Assembly: GCA_024803745.1 (NCBI GenBank) | Contig: JANJXV010000262.1 | Location: forward strand, 620,001-684,000 | Reading direction: 5' to 3' | DNA length: 64,000 nucleotides | Origin: Megascapheus bottae | Taxonomy: Eukaryota > Chordata > Mammalia > Rodentia > Geomyidae | In this document: positions 57,501-64,000 of the stretch, piece after piece | Layout of the letters: the number at the start of each line of letters is the position of its first letter | How positions within the stretch are numbered: position 1 is the first letter of the stretch | Position numbers and translations under genes: made by a program | The notes under the pieces: model-generated | Database searches by the model: none | The model's input: only the letters and a program-made list of their open reading frames with translations | What the model was told of the DNA's origin: nothing

Positions 57501-60500
57501 CAGGTGTGTGAAGTCATAGAATGGAGGTGTGTGAAGTCATAGAATGGAGGTGTGTGAAGCCATAGATTGGAAGTGTGTGAAGTCATAGAATGGAGGTGTG
57601 TGAAGTCATAGATTGAAGGTGTGTGGAAGTCATAGTATGTATGTTTGTGAAGTCACAGAAAGGAGGTGTGTGAAGTCACAGAATGGAGTTGTGTGAAGTC
57701 ACAATGGAGGTGTGTGAAGTCAAAATGGAGGCGTGTGAAGTCAAAGAATGGAAGTGATTGAAGTCATAGAATGGAGGTGTATGAAGTCATGGAATGTAGG
57801 TTTGTGAAGTCAAACATTGGAAGTGTGTGAAGTTAGAGAATGGAGGTGTGTGAAGTCATAGAATGGAGGTGTGTGAAGTCAGAGAATGGAGGTGTGTGAA
57901 GTCAGAATGCAGGTGTGTGAAGTCATAGAATGGAGGTGTGTGAAGTCATAGAATGGAGGTGTGTGAAGCCATAGATTGGAAGTGTGTGAAGTCATAGAAT
58001 GGAGGTGTGTGAAGTCATAGATTGAAGGTGTGTGGAAGTCATAGTATGTATGTTTGTGAAGTCACAGAAAGGAGGTGTGTGAAGTCACAGAATGGAGTTG
58101 TGTGAAGTCACAATGGAGGTGTGTGAAGTCATAGAATAGAGGTGTGTGAAATCAAAGAATGGAGGTTTAAGTCATAGAATGGATTGTGTGTGAAATCATA
58201 GAATGGAGGTGTGTGAAGTCACAGAATTGAGGTGTGTAAAGTCACAGAGTGGTGGTGTGTGAAGTCACAGAATGGAGTTGTGTGTGAAGTCATAGAATGG
58301 AGGTGTGTGAAGTCACAGAATGCAGGTGTGTGATGTCAGAATGGAGGTGTGGGAAGTCACCGAATGGAGGTATGTGACGTCATAAATGTTGGTGTGTGAA
58401 GTCATAGAATGGAGGTGTGAAGTCATAGAATGGAGGTGTGTGAAGTCATAGAATGGAGTTGTGTGAAGTCACAGAAGGCAGGTGTGTGAAGTCACAGAAT
58501 ACAGTTGTGTGAAGTCATGTAATGGAGGTGTGTGAAGTCAGAATGCATGTGTGTGAAGTCATAGAATGGACGTGTGTGAAGTCATAGAATGGAGGTGTGT
58601 GAAGTCAAAGATTGGAAGTGTGGGAAGTCATAGAATGGAGGTGTGTGAAGTCATAGATTGAAGGTGTGTGGAAGGCATAGTATGGAGGTGTGTGAAGTCA
58701 CAGAAAGGAGGTGTTTGAAGTCACAGAATGGAGGTGTGTGAAGTCAAAATGGAGGTGTGTGAAGTCAAAGAATGGAGGTGTGTGAAGTCATAGAATGGAG
58801 GTGTATGAAGTCATGGAATGGAGGTTTGTGAAGTCAAACATTGGAAGTGTGTGAAGTTACAGAATGGAGGTGTGTGAATTCATAGAATGGAGGTGTGTGA
58901 AGTCATAGAATGGAGGAGTGTGAAGTCAGAATGGAGATGTGTGATGTCACATAATGGAGGTGTGTGAAGTCACAGAATGTTGGTGTGTGAAGTCATAGAA
59001 TGGAGGTGTATGAAGTCATAGAATGGAGGTGTGTGAAGTTATAGAATGGAGGTGTGTGAAGTCACAGGATGGAGGTGTGTGAAGTCATAGATTGGAAGTG
59101 TGTGAAGTCATATAATGGAGGTGTGTGAAGTAATAGAATGGAGGTTTGTGAAGTCAGAATGGAGATGTGTGAAGTCACATAATTGATTTGTGTGAAGTCA
59201 TAGAATATTGGTGTGTGAAGTCCTAGATTGTAGGTGTATGAAGTCATAGAATGGAGGTGTGTGAAGTCAGAATGCAGGTGTGTGAAGTCATAGAATGGAG
59301 CTTGGGAAGTCATAGAATGGAGGTGTGTGAAGTTATAGAATGGAGGTGTGTGAAGTCACAGAATCGAGTTGTGTGAAGACACAATGGAGGTGTGTGAAGT
59401 CATAGAATAGAGGTGTGTGAAGTCAGAATAGAGGTGTGCGAAGTCATAGAATGGAGGTGTGTGAAGTCAGAATGGAGGTGTGTGAACTCATAGAATGGAG
59501 GTGAGTGAAGTCACAATGGAGGTGTGTGAAGTCCTAGAATGGGGGTTTTTGAAGTCATAGAATGGAGGTGTGTGAAGTCATAGAATGGAGGTGTGGGAAG
59601 TAAAAATGGAGTTTGTGAACTCATAGAATGAAGGTTGTGAAGTCATGGAATGGAGGTGTGTGAAGTCAAAGAATGAAGGTGTGTGAAGTCAAACAATAGA
59701 GGTGTGTGAGGTGAAACAATGGAGGTGTGTGAAGTCACAAAATGGATGTGTGTGAAGTCAAAACAGAGGTGTGTGAAGTCCCAAAATGGAGGTGTGTGGT
59801 CACAGAATGAAGGTGTGTGAAGTCAAAAAGGTGGTGTGTGAAGTCACAAATGTACGTGTGTAAAGTCACAGAATGGAGGTGTGTGAAGTCAAAGTATGTA
59901 GGTGTGTGAAGTCATCGAATGGAGGTATGTAAAGTCATGTCATGGAGGTGTGTGAAGTCACAGAATGGAGGTGTGTGAAGTCAGAATTGAGGTGTGCTAA
60001 GTCATATAATGCAGGTGTGTGAAGTCAGAATGTAGGTGTGTGAAGTCATAGAATGGAGGTGTGTGAAGTCAGAATGGAGGTGTGTGAACTCATAGAATGG
60101 AGGTGTGTGAAGTCACAATGGAGGTGTGTGAAGTCATAGAATGGTGTTCTGTGAAGTTACAGAATGGAGGTGTGTAAGTCATAGAATGGAGGTGTGTGAA
60201 GTCAGAAATTGAGGTGTGTGAAGTCACAGAATATAGGTGTGGGAATTCAGAATGGAGGTGTGTGAAGTCATAGAATGGAGGTCTGTGAAGTCATGGAATG
60301 GAGGTGTGCGAAATCATAGAATGGAGGTCTCTGAAGTCACAGAATGGAGGTGTGTGAACACATCGAATGGAGGTGTGTGAAGTCAGAATGCAGGTGTGTG
60401 AAGTCACAGAATGGAGGTGTGTGAAGTCACAGAATGGACGAGTGTGAAGTCAAAATTGTGATGTCTGAAGTCACAAATGGAGGTGTGTGAAGTCACAGAA

Positions 60501-61143
60501 TTGTGGTGTGTGAAGTCAAAATGGAGGTGTATGAAGTCAAAGAAAGGAGGTGTGTGAAGTCATAGAATGGAGGTGTATGAAGTCATGGAATGGAGGTTTG
60601 TGAAGTCATAGAATGGAGATTTGTGAAGTCATAGAATGGATGTGTGTGAAGTCAGAATGGAGATGTGTGTAGTCACAGAATGGAGGTGTGTGAAGTCAAA
60701 GAATATTGGTGTGTGAAGTCATAGAATGGAGGTGTGTAAAGTCTTAGAATGGAGGTGTGTGAAGTCTTAGAATGGAGGTGTGTGAAGTCAGAGAAGGAAG
60801 GTGTGTGAAGTCACAGAATGGAAGTGTGTAAAGGCACAGAGTGCAGGTGTGTGAAGGCACAGAATGGAGGGGTGTGAAGTCAAGGAATGGCGATATGTGA
60901 AGTCACAGAATGGAGGGGTGTGAAGTCAGAATAGAGGTGTGCGAAGTCATAGAATGGAGGTGTGTGAAGTCAGAATGGAGCTGTGTGAACTCATAGAATG
61001 GAGGTGTGTGAAGTCACAATGGAGATGTGCGAAGTCATAGAATGGTGGTTTTTGAAGTCACAGAATGGAGGTGTGTGAAGTCATAGAATGGAGGTGTGTG
61101 AAGTCAGATTGGAGGTATGTGAAGTCACAGAATGGAGGTGTGT
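48540..61143. repeat. Super-repeat 3 (12.6 kb)
   Basis: Marker positions 48,540, 50,302, 51,925, 53,548, 55,241, 56,727 and 61,143 give units of 1,762, 1,623, 1,623, 1,693, 1,486 and 4,416 bp. The 1,762 and 1,486 lengths equal those in super-repeat 1. The second unit is duplicated (1,623 twice, against 1,556 in super-repeat 1). The last unit is longer by 409 bp and shorter by 20 bp relative to super-repeat 1, which accounts exactly for 4,416 versus 4,027. Confidence 0.9.
57312..58129. repeat. 409-bp direct duplication inside super-repeat 3
   Basis: CAAAATGGAGGCGTGTGAAG begins at 57,312 and again at 57,721. The two 409-bp stretches carry the same succession of variants (GAAGTGATTGAAGTCATAG, AATGTAGGTTTGTGAAG, GTATGTATGTTTGTG). 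Super-repeats 1 and 2 have it once. Confidence 0.92.
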
Positions 61144-64000
61144 CAACTCAGAAATGAGGTGTGTGAAGTCATAGAATGGAGGTGTGTGAAGTCACAGAAG
61201 GCAGGTGTGTGAAGTCACAGAATAGAGTTGTGTGAAGTCACAATGGAGGTGTGTGAATTCATAGAATGGAGGTGTGTGAAGTCAAAGAATGGAGGTGTGT
61301 GAAGTCATAGAATGGAGGTGTGTGAAATCACAGAATGGAGTTGTGTGTAGTCACAGAGTGTAGGTGTGCAAAGTCACAGAGTGGAGGTGTGTGAAGTCTC
61401 AGAATGGAGGTGTGTGAAGTCATAGAATGGAGGTGTTTGAAGTCATAGAATGTTGGTTTTTGAAGACACAGAATGGAGGTGTGTGAAGTCATTGAATGGA
61501 GGTGTGTTACGTCAGATTGGAGGTGTGTGAAGTAACAGAATGGAGGTGTGTCAACTCAGAAAGGAGGTGTGTGAAGTCATAGAATGGAGGTGTGTGAAGT
61601 CATAGAATGCAGTTGTGTGAAGTCATAGAATGGAGGTGTGTGAAGTCACAGAATGGAGGTGTGTGAACTCATAGAATGGAGGAGTGTGAAGTCAGAATGG
61701 AGGTGTGTGAAGTCACAGATGGAGGTGTGTGAAATCATAGAATGGAGGTGTGTGAAGTCACAGAATGGAGGTGTGTGAACTCAGAATGGAAGTGTGTGAA
61801 TTCACAGAAGGTAGGTTTGTGTATTCATAGAATGGATGTTTCTGAAGTAAGAATGAAGGTGTGTGAAGTGATAGAATGGAGGTGTGTGAAGTCAAAATGC
61901 AGGTGTGTGAAGTCAAACAATGGATGTGTGTTAAGTCACAGAATGGAGGTGTGTGAAGCACAGAATGGAAGTGTGTGAAGTCGAAATGGAGGTGTGTGAA
62001 GTCAGAGAATGGAGGTGTGTGAAGTCATAGAATGGAGGTGTGTGAAATCATAGAATGGAGGTTTGTGAAGTCACAGATTGAGGTGTGTGAAGTCAGAATG
62101 GAGGTGTGTAAAGTCATAGAATGTAAGTGTGTGAAGTCACAATGCAGGTGTGTGAACTCAGAGAATGGAGGTGTGTGAAGTCATAGAATGGAGGTGTGTA
62201 AAGCCATAGAATGGAGGTGTGTAAAGTCAAAAATGGAGGTGTGTGAAGTCATAGAATGGAGGTGTTTGAGTCACAGAATGGAGGTGTGTGAAATCATAGA
62301 ATGGAGGTGTGTGAAGTCATAGAATGGAGGTGTGTGAAGTCATATATAGGAGGTGTGTGAAGTTACAGAATTGAGGTCTGTGAAGTCACAGAATGGAGGT
62401 GTGTGAATTCAGAATGGAGGTGAGTGAAGTCACAGAATGGAGGTGTGTGAAGTCATAGAATGGAGATGTGTGAAGTCATAGAATGGAGGTGTGTGAAGTC
62501 ATAAAATGGAGGTGTGTGAAGTCAGAGAATGGAGATATGTGAAGGCACAGAATGGAGTTGTATGAAATCAGAGAATGGAGGTATGTGAAGTCAGAGAATC
62601 GAGGTGTCTGAAGTCACAGAATGGAGGTGTGTGAGGTCACAGAATGGAGGTGTGTGAACACACAATGGAGGTGAGTGAAGTCACAGAATGGAGGTGTGTG
62701 AAGTCATAGAATGGAGATGTGTGAAGTCACAGAATGGAGGTGTGTGAAGTAATAGAATGGAGGTGTGCGAAGTCACAAAATGGATGTGTGTGAATTCATA
62801 GAATGGAGGTGTGTGAAGTCAAAGGATGGAGGTGTGTGAAGTCATAGAAGTCAGGTGTGTGAAGTCATAAAATGGAGATGTGTGAAGTCACAGAATGGAG
62901 ATGTGTGAAGTCATAGAATGGAGGTGTGTGACGTCACAGAATCGAGGTGTGTGAAGTTATATAATGGAAGTGTGTGAAGTCATAGAATGGAGGTGTGTGA
63001 ACTCATAGAATGGAGGTGTGTGAAATCATGGACTGGACGTGTGTGAAATCAAAGAATGGAGGTGTGGGAAGTGAAAAAATGAAGGTGTGTGAAGTCACAG
63101 AATGGAAGCGTGTGAAGTCAAAATTGAGGTGTGTGAAGTCACAGAATGGAGGTGTGTGAAGTCACAGAATGGAGGTGTGTGAAGTCAAAATGGAGGTGTG
63201 TGAAGTCAAAGAAAGAGGTGTGTGAAGTCATAGAATGGAGGTCTGTGAAGTCATGGAATGGAGGTTTGTGAGGTCAAATATTTGAAGTGTGTGAAGTTAC
63301 AGAAAGGAGGTGTGTGAAGTCATAGAATGGAGGTGTGTGAAGTCATAGAATGGAGGTGTGTGAAGTCACAGAAGGCAAGTGTGTGAAGTCACAGAATACA
63401 GTTGTGTGAAATCACAATGGAGGTGTGTGAATTCATAGAATGGAGGTGTGTGAAGTGAAAGAATGGAGGTGTGTGAAGTCATAGAATGGAGGTGTGTGAA
63501 ATCACAGAATGGATTTGTGTGTAGTCACAGAGTGCAGGTGTGTAAAGTCACAGATTGGAGGTGTGGGAAGTCAGATTGGAGGTGTGTGAAGTAACAGAAT
63601 GGAGGTGTGACCACTCAGAAAGGAGGTGTGTGAAGTCATAGAATGGAGGTGTGTGAAGTCATAGAATGGAGGTGTTTGAAGTCATAGAATGTTGGTATTT
63701 GAAGTCACAGAATGGAGGTGTGTGAAGTCACAGAATGGAGGTGTGTGAAGTCAGATTGGAGGTGTGTGAAGTAACAGGATGGAGGTGTATCAACTCAGAA
63801 AGGAGGTGTGTGAAGTCATAGAATGGAGGTGTGTGAAGTCATAGAATTGAGGTGCGTGAAATCATAGAATGGAGGTGTGTGAAGTCACAGAAATGAGGTG
63901 TTTGAAGTCAAAATGGAAGTGTGTGAAGTGAGAATGGAGGTGTGTGAAGTCATAGAATGGAGGTGTGTGAAGTCACAGAATGGAGGTGTGTGAACTCATA
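61143..64000. repeat. Right flank of the array: older variants
   Basis: After 61,143 the sequence no longer follows the central unit. It shares rare strings with the left flank instead: GTGTGTGAACACACAATGG at 31,631 and 62,650, and GATGTTTCTGAAGTAAGAAT at 29,401 and 61,835. A tail part of the central unit reappears at about 63,110-63,480 (CAAATATTTGAAG at 63,274). The array is not finished at the window end. Confidence 0.8.

Larger units (their letters stand above)
28757..64000. repeat. Giant 23-bp tandem satellite array with higher-order structure
   Basis: Uninterrupted head-to-tail repeats of a 23-bp monomer. The core is GTGTGTGAAGTCA and common tails are TAGAATGGAG, CAGAATGGAG, AAGAATGGAG and the 21-bp forms GAATGGAG, AAATGGAG, CAATGGAG. 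At about 22.5 bp average this is roughly 1,500 monomers, and the array continues past the window. No SINE, L1 or other insertion interrupts it. The plus strand is rich in G and A and poor in C (about one C per monomer). Because 23 is not a multiple of 3, translations repeat every 23 residues; these frames are not genes. The monomer does not match a satellite that I know by name. Confidence 0.97.

Noticed and set aside
28757..64000. CRISPR array
   Set aside because: Repeats are contiguous with no unique spacers, and the context is mammalian.
28757..64000. Centromeric satellite with CENP-B boxes
   Set aside because: I saw no TTCG....A..CGGG-type motif; CpG is very rare in the array. A centromeric location is not excluded, only unsupported.

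Overview
The window is mammalian nuclear DNA, almost certainly from a rodent. Evidence: a KRAB zinc-finger locus with the canonical exon layout, LINE-1 elements with recognisable ORF1 and ORF2, and two families of tRNA/7SL-like SINEs (an ID-type dimer and a B1-plus-ID composite). From memory of these SINE types I lean to Castorimorpha (pocket mouse or kangaroo rat group), but this is inference and was not tested. There is no intact host protein-coding gene, and no bacterial, phage or CRISPR content.

Positions 1-28,756 are an ordinary repeat-rich intergenic/intronic landscape. On the minus strand a KRAB-C2H2 zinc-finger gene runs from about 8,916 to about 3,620. Its KRAB-A exon (127 bp), KRAB-b exon (90 bp) and zinc-finger exon still have correct splice sites and matching phases. 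The zinc-finger exon is broken by stops and frameshifts, so I call it a pseudogene, possibly a KRAB-only remnant. LINE-1 copies follow: a 5'-inverted copy (2,098-2,978); a short 3'UTR copy whose far end is a tRNA-Ile(UAU) 5' half (5,797-6,100); two minus-strand copies lacking their 3' ends, joined head to tail (11,701-13,604 and 13,605-18,410); a 5'-truncated copy with its 3' end (20,022-22,306); and older 3' ends (10,180-10,710, 25,320-27,158). SINEs and simple repeats fill much of the rest.

Positions 28,757-64,000 (35 kb, running off the window) are one uninterrupted tandem array of a 23-bp monomer (core GTGTGTGAAGTCA with a short variable tail, 21-23 bp), roughly 1,500 copies. It begins directly at the edge of a SINE. 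Aligning variant monomers shows a nested hierarchy: 23-bp monomer; higher-order units of about 1.49-1.76 kb; and three super-repeats at 32,496-43,018 (10.5 kb), 43,018-48,540 (5.5 kb) and 48,540-61,143 (12.6 kb). The flanks are more diverged, and the left flank has an older period of about 1.33 kb. Copy-specific indels (20-bp loss, 409-bp tandem duplication, 67-bp difference, monomer-run changes) allow its history to be partly read. The strand is strongly G-rich and C-poor. Each canonical monomer contains TGAAGTCA, one base from the CRE palindrome TGACGTCA, which occurs exactly in nine monomers. Open reading frames inside the array are by-products of the repeat and are not annotated as genes.
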